64,000 bases of DNA from Macrolepiota albuminosa (lineage: Eukaryota; Basidiomycota; Agaricomycetes; Agaricales; Agaricaceae), in assembly GCA_027475525.1 (NCBI GenBank), contig JAMWFC010000059.1:310001-374000 (forward strand), given 5' to 3'. The position numbers were made by a program, and so were the translations under genes. Shown one piece after another: positions 33,200 to 43,846 of the stretch. Under the pieces are notes generated by a model. It was not told the origin of the DNA. It saw only the letters and a list, made by a program, of their open reading frames with translations, and searched no databases. Within the stretch, counting starts at the first letter, position 1. Every line of letters starts with the position of its first letter.

Positions 33200-33690
33200 T
33201 GGATCAGCCGAACAATCAGCGCATGCCACCCCGAAACCACTTCTCGTCGCCAAAATGGGACGAAACAAAACCTCGCGAACTAACGCAGTACTTCAAAGAG
33301 TTGGAGTATCTGCTACGCGACTGTCGGGTGACCGACGATACACAGATGAAAGAATACGCCGCCAGATACGTCTCATACGACACAGCCGAATCATGGACAG
33401 GGCTGAAGGAGTTCCAAGGACTTACTAGTGACGCACCACCTAGGCCTTTTACCTATGATGAATGGAAGAAGGCTATCATTCATTTATATCCTGGAGCTGA
33501 AGAAGCTACGCGTTATACGGTAATGGAAATCCAGAAGCTAGTACAGGACACTTTCGCGGCTGGTATCTATACATTAGGAGCGCTATCGACTTATTATCGT
33601 GATTTCCAGCGGATAGCGAGATGGCTGGTCCAAAATGGGAAGTTATATGGGAACGAGGAGCGCCGTTTGTTTCAACAAGGATTCCTCTAG
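33200..33690 (+). pseudogene. Element A Gag, truncated
   Basis: From ATG 33200 (MDQPNNQRMPPRNHF) the frame follows B's Gag closely: FKELEYLLRDCRVTDDTQMKEYAARYVSY is nearly the same in both (seen across 33285-33375). It stops at 33690, just after RRLFQQG, where the deletion joins it to RNase H sequence. The zinc knuckle and protease are missing. An open, B-like coding stretch extends upstream to about 32838 without an ATG. Confidence 0.85.
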
Positions 33691-35946
33691 GCACGGTAGG
33701 CGTGCTGCGCATGTTCATACACCATTTTTCACATCGAGCGCACGCGCTAAATCGCTTAACTCGTTCAGGGGTCCCCTTCGAATTCGGACCCGACCAAATT
33801 AACGCCCAAAAAGACTTAGTGAAGGCGCTGCAGGAAGCGAAGCCATTGGTACCCATCGATTATACTACATCCGATCCCGTTATACTTGCTGTTGACACCT
33901 CTTACATCGCGGTCGGCTTCTTTTTATGTCAATGTGATAGCGCAAATCGAAAAATCAGACGCTACAATTGCTTCGGATCGATTACCCTTAACGACAGAGA
34001 ATCGCGTTACAGTCAGCCCAAACTGGAATTATATGGACTGTTTCGAGCGTTCCAGGCGCTGCGCATGTATCTTATTGGGGTTCGAAACCTGATTGTCGAA
34101 GTTGACGCACGCTACATCAAAGGAATGCTTCAGAATCCAGACATTCAACCTTCGGCTAGCATGAATCGCTGGGTGGTAGCGATACTAATGTTCCACTTTG
34201 AGCTCGTGCATGTCAAAAGTGCGTTTCATGGACCTGATGGACTATCTAGGCGACCTAGGCAACCAAAGGACGAAGCGCTAGACGAAAGCGATAATGACAT
34301 ATTTGACGACTGGATTGACCGGTTGCACGGTTTCATACATATTATTCAATTGCCTATTTCGGCCCTTTGCGAAGACCAACCTGTCTCGACCTGGCTACAC
34401 CCTATCATTCCGTACCACCCTAATCCGTATCAGGCTCCATTGACTTTTTACACGGCCAGTATCTATAACGTCGCTAAGCCGCATAATGATCTAAAGATAG
34501 TCGAGGAACCAAGACCCTTATGGGAAGATAGTCGCAACCTTCCATATTCGGCGGTACCTCGTAGCGCCAAGGCTAAGTCAGAAGACCAACGAGTTGATCA
34601 GGTTAGGAAATGGTTACAGGATTTGCAACGACCATCAGACCTTACGGACACAGAATATGCCACCTTCATTCGATATGCAACGACTTTCTTTATGGTTGAA
34701 AATCGGCTTTGGCGACGAAATAGGTCTGGCACGCACAAATTAGTAATCAAGCCCGAGGGCCGTGTCAGGATTTTGCGCGCTATGCATGATGACTTGGGAC
34801 ATCGAGGACTCTACGCAACGCGGGCGAATTTATTGGAACGTTTTTGGTGGCCTCAAGTTAGCGCCGATATCGCATGGTATATTCGCACTTGTCATCTCTG
34901 CCAAATCCAACAGACGCGCCAAGTCCTTATACCCCCAACCGTAGCGACTCCAGCACCCTTGTTCGGAAAAATATATATCGACACTATGCACATGCCCAAG
35001 TCGGGACGCTACAAGTACATTATTCAGGGAAGGTGTTCTTTGGTACATTGGCCGGAGTTCTGTATGCTCCAGCGGGAAAATACTGACGCTATAGCTAAGT
35101 GGCTCTTTGAAGATGTTATTTGCAGATGGGGAGCCCTTCACGAGATTGTTACAGACAACGGAGCGCCAATAGTTAAGGCGCTTACCTACCTTGCTAAGAA
35201 ATACAACATACAGCATATTCGAGTCTCAGGATACAATAAACGCGCTAACGGTATAGTGGAAAGGCCACATTTTGACATACGACAGGCGCTATTTAAGGCG
35301 GTAGACGGCGATGAAAGTCGCTGGAGCGAAGCGACTTATTCGGTCTTTTGGTCTGAACGAGTTACCGTACGGAAGAGGATGGGCTGCTCTCCCTACTACG
35401 CGGCAACTGGCACCCATCCCCTGCTTCCAGCAGACGTTGTGGAGGCAACATACCTACAACCCCCACCTAACTCAATCCTGTCCTCTACCGACCTTATCGC
35501 TAGGCGCGCCATTGACTTACAACGACGCATGGAGGATCTAGAGCGCCTACACGAGGTGGTATTTCAAGCTAGACGACAAGCCGCATTACGATTTGAAAGC
35601 GAGCATAGCGCTACTATCCGAGACTACAACTTTACAGCTGGCGCCTTAGTGCTAATGCGCAACTCGAAAATCGAAGTAACCCATAACAAAAAGATGCGAC
35701 CTCGATACCTAGGGCCCCTCATAGTCGTTTCCCGCAATAGGGGAGGAGCCTACGTACTCTGCGAGCTGGACGGCTTGGTTTTGCATCGACCGGTAGCGGC
35801 GTTTTGACTCATTCCCTACTTAGCACGTGAACACATTCCACTACCTTTGCCGGCGTTAGACATTGACACGGCCAAACTGCGAGAGCTTGAAGAGACTGAG
35901 TTGGTGGACGATGACGAGATCACTCCTGATGACGAAGAGGAACAAT
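33691..35946 (+). pseudogene. Element A pol remnant: RNase H and integrase
   Basis: Begins at the deletion junction with GTVGVLRMF (end of the RT connection), then RNase H (ILAVDTSYIAVGF, KLELYGLFRA, VEVDARYIKGML) and integrase (GHRGLYATRANLLERFWWP with the H-H-C-C finger ending CHLCQIQQ; core IYIDTMHMP, VTDNGAP, GIVERPHF; GPY/F-like MRPRYLGPLIV). An in-frame TGA at 35805-35807 stands where B has CGC (Arg). The frame then continues to TAA at 35946. The reverse transcriptase is absent, so this copy cannot copy itself. Confidence 0.9.
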
Positions 35947-36088
35947 AAAAGACCACGGAAAATGAGGCGCCAGCGGTTAGCGTCCCCTGCTACGGACTTA
36001 AAGCATGCGCTAGTAACCACGAAAGGGGTGCATAAATTGGCGGTACTAATACATGCGGCACTACTAAACTATACTTGACTACGAAAGT

Positions 36089-36811
36089 TTAAGACAACGA
36101 CGACGACCGCCGACGAGGGCCTTTGACTCGCTCCTTGTGTCGCCTATAGGCGGGAGGAGCACCAGAAGGGGGACGAATGGCAGCGTTAGGCAGAGCGGGA
36201 GGAGCGACTGGAGGAGGAGGTACGGGAGCGCAAGGAGGAGGCATGGGAAGGGCGATTGTAGGGGGAGTGCAGGAAGGACCTGGGGGAGCGGCGGGACGAG
36301 TAGGGGACAAGTACCACCCGGCCTCGTCCAAGCGACGCTCTAAAGCTGTGAAAGGAACGATTACGCGGTCGAGCACGGCTCTACTAGCGCTAAGGTTGAC
36401 AAGAACCGGAAGAGGGAGCCAGGAAAGGCTCTAGAAAAGGACAGGGAGTTAGCTAACCAAAGCTAGGCGAAAAAGGGGTATAGGTACTAACCAAACCCCC
36501 GGTCTCGCGGAGAAGACTATGAAGGCTCAACGCGGTACCAGTAATGGTCTGCTCCTACGACACGCATAAGTATTACCTAAAGCATGCGCTAATAAAGGGT
36601 TTACGGTGACTAGGGCCGGGTCCGTATCTATCTCCCATTCGGCGGAGGCCGCTAGCAGGATCCGGTATCGGCGCACAAGGGTCAATATGTTGCTGTTCTC
36701 CTGCGGAAAGCCGCCGTCAGGCATTAACGCGAGGAAGCGCTCGAGGCGATCTAGGATGAGAGGCCGGTGAACGAGTACGGGGTCATCAAGAAGGAGGGAA
36801 GGTTCTGGCAT
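36089..36811 (-). CDS. Antisense gene candidate 2 in element A
   Basis: Two minus-strand exons, 36811-36539 and 36430-36089, with a GTACCG...TTCTAG intron of 108 nt; the join keeps phase. The start is ATG (MPEPSLLLDD). The N-terminal part holds LERFLALMPDGGFP and LVRRYRILLAASAEWE, resembling in pattern the N-terminus of the antisense cysteine-cluster gene (FL-x(~25)-RR-x5-E-x-W). The second exon is Pro-rich and ends basic (RRHKERVKGPRRR). It lies 3' of pol, on the opposite strand. It has no counterpart in element B. Function unknown. Confidence 0.5.
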
Positions 36812-37050
36812 GATATGATACTAACCGGGTTAACAGCGCCTGAACCCATAAAATACCTCAAGCTACGTGCAGGGTCGCGGATACTTGGGAACTCTTACAT
36901 GCGCAAAACAATCATGAGGGGGGGGGAGGCAGTGATGCATTTCATTTAACTACGACAAAAAGAAATCAACTAGCCAAAGTCTGTCAGCCCGGTGGCGCCA
37001 CGGAAAAGAAGGAGCCGACTTACATAAACGACATGGGAGACGGACGAGCA

Positions 37051-37562
37051 TCAAGGCCTGGGCAGAAGGAGAGGCCTGGGAGGCCTCCAGCCTTCAGCAG
37101 GACCACGAAAAAGCCGGCCACCGGTAGACGAGCGAGGCGCCTGGCGGAGCGACGCGTTAGACGGAAGAAAAGAGGTAATAAAATGACAAACCAGGTAGTG
37201 ACTCTCCTCCAGCAGCAGCTCAAGACGTTCTTTCATTTCCTTGGTCGCGATTTGCTTGATTTGGAGACTATCAGAAGAGAAGGAGGGCGAAAAAGGCAAT
37301 AGCGCACCTGAAAAATCCGACTCCAGTTTTTCTCCATACCGAAACGGGTCAACGGCAGGTCATCGTTCCAGATCTCACAGGCTACACGAAGTAGCTGGCA
37401 GCGACGACCTAATTCAACGACTCCGTCGGTCAGTCCGGGTACGCCAACCGCTGGGTAGTGGTGGAAGAACGAGGTAGCGCGTTCCAGGAAAGTGGGGGGA
37501 TCAATTACGACGTGAGCACAATCACAACGGGCGGTCCACACGATGCCGGTTGGGCTTTCCAT
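37051..37562 (-). CDS. Antisense gene candidate 3 in element A
   Basis: Three minus-strand exons can be joined in phase: 37562-37308, 37254-37192 and 37140-37051, about 135 aa. It starts ATG (MESPTGIVWTARCDC). Exon one has FLERATSFFHHYPAVGVP and LGRRCQLLRVACEIW, the same rhythm as the N-termini of the other antisense genes. Exon two is a short Glu/Lys/Leu helix (KEMKERLELLLEES). It may be a separate gene or 5' exons of the candidate at 36089-36811. Confidence 0.4.
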
Positions 37563-37920
37563 CGCGAAGACTGATGAGATGCTGTCGAGGCATGGGCAAT
37601 TTATAGGACTAGGACGGTGTTTCAACTAGCGACAGCGTGGGAGGGCACTTCTCAAGGGGCTTGGACCCTGACGCAGACACGAACCAATAGGATGCGCTGG
37701 AAACCATTTTAGGTCGTACAAAGAGGGAATTAACCTTCAAGATCTAGCGCTTATAGCCACCATCACCGAATAACCACAAGTGATCAGTGGCACTCTATTT
37801 CTTATACATTAAAACTTCTTGCATGAATCGACTTATTTTTCTACAGACGATACCTATTTCTTCCTAGGCTGGCGCGATATTGGCTATTGGGTCGCGCTGG
37901 TAATAGGGGTTTTTACGCCA

Positions 37921-37943
37921 TGATGATTTACTGAGCGTTTCCC
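37921..37943. promoter_or_regulatory. Conserved 23-bp block, element A
   Basis: TGATGATTTACTGAGCGTTTCCC differs at one base from 47740-47762 in element B, although surrounding non-coding DNA is not conserved. In both elements it lies 150-250 bp beyond the 3' end of the antisense cysteine-cluster gene. It might be a termination or processing signal between opposing transcripts. Confidence 0.5.
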
Positions 37944-38088
37944 CTTTTTCTTACTTTGTATTTTGATTACTTACAAACTGACGATTTCGAAACAAGGGGA
38001 GGGGAGCGTTTATTTTGGTATGGCTATCACAGACTACGTATCAAAATTTTCAAAGTCCACAAAAATTCGAAGCGCTACGGGCCGGCGA

Positions 38089-40199
38089 CTACGCATCAGA
38101 CGCGGAGGGAGCGGGATCACCCAATGGAAGCAAGTCCCCGTCCTGAATGGCGTTACTCGCTTGCCACTCAAGCGCATCAGTTATGTCGTCATGGAGCTCA
38201 AGCAGGAGGAGCTCACGGCGCGCTAAGGTGGAGACACGAGGACGGAGGAGGGCGAGTTCGCTACCGACGGCGTCGGTCGCGTCCTCAATCTGGCGAAGTT
38301 GTTGATAGAGATCGGCGGCAGGACGAAGAGGAGTGACAGGATAAGAGAACTCATCCCCAAGCCAAGGATAGGCATCGCCGGAAACGCGCATGGCGGGGGG
38401 AGGAGTCCAAAAAGGATCGAACTTAGCGGAGGTCAGCGGAGAGGATAGGCATCGCCGGAAACGCGCATGGCGGGGGGAGGAGTCCAAAAAGGATCGAACT
38501 TAGCGGAGGTCAGCGGAGAGACGAACTAACTAGGAAAGGCAGACTTACTCGAACGGTTACGGGAGCACGGGGGGTCCATTCATGGCGCTCATCGCCTGGG
38601 GACATGGCCCTAGCGGAAGAAAGGCGGATGCCGTAGGAAGGCAAGTACCTCCAGCGGCGGCGGCGCTCGCCCTGAGCTACTAGGGTCCCTTCGGACTCAG
38701 GCGCGGTAGAGGACTCGCGAGTACTGGGGAAGGAAGAGAGGCTACGAGGAGGGGTAAGAGATGGTGTAATAGGAAGGGCGACGGGGGAGGCGCTAGCCGC
38801 GACAGGCTCGGGAGCAGGGGTAGCGCCGGCAACAGACATTACGACATCTTTGGCGGGAGGGATATTCACGACAACCGGAAGCAAAGGAGTAGAGGACCTA
38901 GCGACAAAGAAGTTAGCACCGCCTGGCGAGGAAAACCCGAAGACTACACACCGATTACCACTGGGGCCACTCTGATAAGGGTTAGCGGCAAAAGGGGGAG
39001 TAATGCGAAGCAGAAGAGCGCGTACCGCCAACAGCACATCGGTGTCGACTACAGGCCCAGCCTCATCGTCATCCTCGCCCTCAGCGTCCCTCTCGGTATC
39101 CTCGCCTTCATCAGTGGACGACTCGGTAGAGGACAAGACCACGGGAGTAGCAGGCGCTAGCTCCCGGCGCTTACCGGGACTCTTGCTAGGAGAGGCGACA
39201 ATAGGCTTACGCTTCGAAGGGACGGGACGACGGGGAGAACGGGCAAAGGGGGCAGTCACGGTAGTACCATCTTGGGTGATGGGAAGCGCTAGGCTTGCAG
39301 CGCTAATCACAGTGGGCTGATGAGTAGCAGCCAAATCGCATTGCTGCAACACAAAGGCCCAGGCGTTACGAACTAAGACTGCGCGCTCGTAATTGCGCTG
39401 CATGATAGCATCCCTACCACGTTCGCGAGTACAAATCCCATTGAAGGCACAGCCCCGTTTCAACGCATCGCAACGGTAGCAGGGAAGAGAGGCGGTAGGA
39501 AACCAGCAACCCTCAGGATCGTTTTCAGACCAGCATTTATCGCACTGGGAAAGAAGTTAGCGACGTCATCAAACTTTCAGGGACAAACATGCACTTACCG
39601 CACCAATCTTCGCCCTAAAGGCGCGGCGCTCCACGGGTGCCACCGTAACCTTCTTCTTAGCGCCGAGCACCTGGACACCAGCCGGGAGGCCGGTATCAAT
39701 GACGGTAGTATTGCGACAAAGGCGCAGCAAATCACGAAGCTCCGCATCGGTAAACATAGTTTGGTTGGGTGCCTAAGAAGGGCTCGATCAGGCGCTAGAG
39801 ACAAGCGATCTTAAAAGGAAACACTTATGACATACAAAGGGGCAACACGAGCAGGGAGATTGACCTAAGAAGAAGAGTGAGTAGAAGAACTAGAGGCAAG
39901 AAGACAAGGACGCACGGTACGTTTAGGAGGACTAGCGAGAGTAGGGGGCGCGCGATTAATAACGACGGCGAAGTTACGGGGGGGAAGGCGAGAAATAGTA
40001 TGGGTAGGTCCGGGCCGGGGCTCACTGGCGGTAACGGCAATCCGTTTGATGGCCGAGTGAGGAGGCGCAGTACGAGTGGGAGAAGCAACGATGGGTGCAG
40101 GGCGAGCGGGAGAAGCATCGCCACGAAAAGGACTACCAAGAACGGGAGGAGGCAGAACGGAAACAGGAGCAGCAGGAGCGGCCGGAACGGAAGGAACGG
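38089..40199 (-). pseudogene. Antisense cysteine-cluster gene of element A (3' part, split by B)
   Basis: Minus-strand exons equivalent to the B gene: a Pro/Ala-rich exon (40199 down to about 39877), a 174-nt exon 39772-39599 (ELRDLLRLCRN) of exactly the same length as its B partner, 39544-38549 starting CDKCWSENDPEGCWFPT, then CYRCDALKRGC, and a last exon 38421-38089 ending GDLLPLGD. The cysteine spacing (C-x2-C-x8-C-x8-C-x2-C-x6-C) matches B. The acidic middle (DEGEDTERDAEGEDDDE) and WRYLPSYG block also match. The 5' exons lie at 51462-51918, cut off by the insertion of B. A 77-bp tandem duplication covers the last acceptor. Confidence 0.7.
38366..38519. repeat. 77-bp tandem duplication over a splice acceptor
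   Basis: Two identical 77-bp copies (38366-38442, 38443-38519). On the minus strand each contains the CCGCTAAG acceptor and the start of the last exon (FDPFWTPPPAMRVSGDAY). Either acceptor could be used. The B gene has no intron here. Confidence 0.85.
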
Positions 40200-41150
40200 T
40201 GATAGGACCCTATACAGGTTAGGCGCATCAACGGCAGGCTCGGCACCGGTTCCGGAAACCTTGCCGCACTCGTTCCGAACTTGGCGCACGCGTTTTACCT
40301 ATTTTAAGCCATTCCCGATGGCCGGACACGGCAAGAAGCAGATCCGATCAATGATAGCGCCGACGGCAGCAAGAATGACAACTGACAGATGGCATCAGTC
40401 ACTGATGACAGCGCTTAGCGAGAAGCTTGATGATCTATCAAAAACTGACGGACAGCTTGGCGTTTGACCTTGGCGTCTGACACCGCTTACCGTCTCGATT
40501 TGGCGCCCAACGTCGCTTAGGTGTTCTGACAGACAGAAGGGTGATGGATTGATGATTTAGCACCGCGATCTGCCGCCTGGTGGCGCCAAGGGTCTTGAAT
40601 GGACGGTAGGGATCTGAAACCGTTGGAGCTACCCCTATGAAATTTTCCAGTTTACCGCACTCTGGCGTCATTAGCCACTGGCGACGGTGAACTCCTTGTA
40701 GTATATATATTACTTACCGACTTGTACATACATCATCAGACGAATAGACCAGAGTTCACTACTCCCCTTTCTTCAGTCTCCCTTACGCTCAAGAGCTCAT
40801 TTACGCTACGGTCGGCAACGTCAAACTCATCAGCAGTTGCAGACGCTCGCCAACACTCGACACACTCGCGCCTTGCAACTACGGCAGGCATTATCGACGC
40901 TTAGATTTCGCTAAGCTTATCGTGCTCTTGCCGTTGACCTTGCCGTGTTCACTTACCGCATTTTCCTTAGGCGCTTTACCTTAGCGCTTGACACTTGCCG
41001 ACCCCGTTACCGACTTTTTCCCTTTTCCACAGACGCGTTATCTGGGACCTGCCCGGGACTCCCTCAACACTTTTAGCGCGCCCAACGCAAACTCTTGGTA
41101 CGGTAACACTTTAGCTATATTTGTTACGGACCAAACTTTGGGCGTCATCA
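40200..41150 (+). repeat. Element B 5' LTR
   Basis: 951 bp, TGATAGGACC...GGCGTCATCA. An AT-rich TATATATAT stretch near 40701-40710 may be the promoter core. Confidence 0.94.
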
Positions 41151-41153
41151 AAT

Positions 41154-41170
41154 TGGAGCCCACCGCGAGG
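41154..41170 (+). promoter_or_regulatory. Element B primer-binding site
   Basis: TGGAGCCCACCGCGAGG starts 3 nt after the 5' LTR and is the same as A's site apart from one base. Confidence 0.7.
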
Positions 41171-41533
41171 GATCTCTAGGGCAGAATTCCGCCAGAAACC
41201 CGTCTCCAGCGTAGGCGCCGTCTGCTAGAGCAGTCGGCAGAAGGCATTGCCTCTTCCCATCCATCAACTCCACAACCACCTGGTGCCTTACCGGGTCTCT
41301 CTCTCGCACAGGAACTACAGAACGCCACTGTAGACGCTTTTCCTGATCTCTTCCCGCACTCCCTCGATTATAGTGCTGACGACCCTTTAGCGTCGCCCCT
41401 TGCCGTACCACAACCAGTTACTCCCATCACTCCGTTAACACCTCTTTCTCAACTCGTCATTTCGCTTACCCCGTCGCCAACCTCTAGAACCCCTTCCCCA
41501 CCACCGCTAACCGAACTCGCCAACCCAGTCGCT

Positions 41534-43846
41534 ATGGAACAACAAGTCCAGCGCATGCCACCACGCAACCACTTCTCGGCACCGAAATGGGACGAGACCA
41601 AGCCACAGGAGCTCTCCCAGTATTTTAAAGAATTAGAGTATTTATTCAGAGATTGTAACATTACCGACCACACGCAGATGAAGGAGTATGCGGCAAGATA
41701 CGTATCTTATGACACGGCAGAGACGTGGACAGGTTTGACCGAGTTTGCCGCCTTTGTTCCGGCCGCCCCGCCAGCTCCAGCTCAAGGCGCTTCGTATGAG
41801 GACTGGAAGACGGCAGTAATCTAGCTGTACCCTGGCGCTGAGGAGGCTACCCGCTACATGGTAAACGAGTTGCAGAAATTAGTTCAGGAATCTTTCGACA
41901 ACGGCACTTCTTCTCTTGGCGCATTCTCTACGTATTACCGCGAGTTCCAGAAAATCGCTAGGTGGCTTCTGCAGAACGGCAAGCTTTATATTAACGAGGA
42001 GCGTCGCCTATTTCAGCAAGGCATCCCGACGTCATTGTGGACTCGTATTGCTCGCCGCCTAGAGATAGTCCATCAGGCCCATCACCCTGACGAGTCCTAT
42101 AACGTTGCCGACGTCTTTGAAGCCGGTAAATGGGTTCTCAAGGGGACGGACACTGGCGTTGGTATATCACGCGCTAGGACGAGCCCACCCCCTGAGCGAA
42201 CTAACGGTATTATTCCCCTCCCGCCTCCTGCTACCGACTTCGTTAAGAAGGAGGAACTCAACGCTGCTATTACCGCTGCTGTCGCATCCGCTATGACCCG
42301 TATCGAAACTATGATCACGACCAACCTCACGGCTAACCGACCCGCCAACGTACCCGCACCTGGCCCTTGCCACTTCTGTGGGGAAATTGGCCATACCATG
42401 ACTAGAGGACGCTGCGCGACTTTAGAGAATTATATTCGGCAAGGGAGAATTCGAAGGGCTATCGACGGCAAGATAGTTCTTACCTCTGGCGCCACCATTC
42501 CCAACTACCCCGACAAGAAGTCCTTCCAGGAGCGAATTGATGAATGGCATAGGCGCAACCCAGGACAAATCGTTACCGGCACGCTATCTGGCAACGCCAA
42601 CCCCGACCCCGAACAGGCGACCCAACAGCAGATGATTCACGAGGTCCTACATTTCGACAGCGTTGGCGACCGCCCTACTTTTTCGTGGGAAGAGCGTATC
42701 GCCAAGCTGCAACAGGAGTTGGATTCGCTAAAGAACCAGGTTTTTGATGGGGTTGAAGTTAAGCAGCCCAAACAACCTCTGAAAGGATACAAGCCAATGT
42801 CTGCCGCTAACAAGCCACCGACTCCTGCTCCTGCCGCACCTCCTGCCGCTTCGCCAGCCACTAACCCAGAACCATCGTCGTCCGCTACCGCTCCCGAACC
42901 GCCTTTGCCGCCTCTCCACCCCTACTCAGGGATTCCCGACCGTTATCACGCTCCCGCACAACGAAACTTTGCCGCTCCCGAGAAACGTCCTGAGGGTGGC
43001 TACCGACCTACTGCGCCAATTTTCGACATAGAGAAATCTAACCACGTTTTTAACCGTATCATGAAAACCGCCGTTACCTTGTCGGTAGAAGAACTTTGTA
43101 GTATCGCTCCCGACGTCCGCAATCAGGTCAAGACCGCTGTTACTCCTCGACGTCCCTTGGCGACAGCCGTTGCCGAGGTTGATGAACTCGACGATGCGCT
43201 TCCTGGTTTCTCTGTTACCATCGACTCTCCCGACACTGAAGCCACTCCTGCCGACCCCATCGCTAACGCCACCTCCGTGGACCCAGTGGAGACCTATCTT
43301 AGGTCAGTCGACCACGGTGAAGACCCCGCCATCCTTACCGTCGCTCAAGAATCGCACGCTATCCGCTCAGTAGCGCTAACCGTCGACAATAAGCATGAGG
43401 TAGAGGCAATCGTGGATAGCGGTTCCCAAATCATTTCTATGGCAGCTGAAGTCGCTAACGATCTAGGCCTCATTTACGACCCTACGGTTATACTAAACAT
43501 GCAGAGCGCTAACGGTACGGTGGACAGATCCCTAGGCCTCGCCAAGAATGTGCCGTGCACCCTTGGCGACATTACATTTTACCTTCAGATACACATCTTA
43601 CGCTCCCCAGCATACGACTTATTACTCGGCAGACCCTTCGACGTCTTGGCGCGATCAGTCGTCAAGACAGTTACCGACGAGGAAACGACCCTCACAATTA
43701 GCGACCCTAATTCCGGAATCCGACGAACGGTGCCAACGTTCCCTAGGGGACAACGAAAAGGCGCCCTCGCTAAGCCACCAGAGTTTACCGACCAACACGC
43801 CAACGAACAACCCTACCGGTGTTTTCACAGACCATCGAGGAGGTGA
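41534..43846 (+). pseudogene. Element B Gag-protease (one in-frame stop)
   Basis: From ATG 41534 (MEQQVQRMPPRNHF) one frame runs to TGA 43846 with a single TAG at 41822-41824, where element A reads CAT (His). Order: capsid-like region (FKELEYLFRDC, RRLFQQGIP), zinc knuckle CHFCGEIGHTMTRGRC (last spacing longer than the usual four), a Pro/Ala-rich linker, then a retropepsin-like domain with VDSGSQIISMA and YDLLLGRPF. So protease is encoded with Gag, not with pol. The end overlaps the pol frame. A coding-like stretch also lies upstream of the ATG. Without readthrough only a short Gag is made. Confidence 0.85.

Noticed and set aside
43747..43846. A classical X-XXY-YYZ slippery heptamer for the -1 shift between Gag-protease and pol of element B
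   Set aside because: I checked the overlap codon by codon and found no heptamer in the right phase. The shift may use another mechanism, so I report only the overlap.
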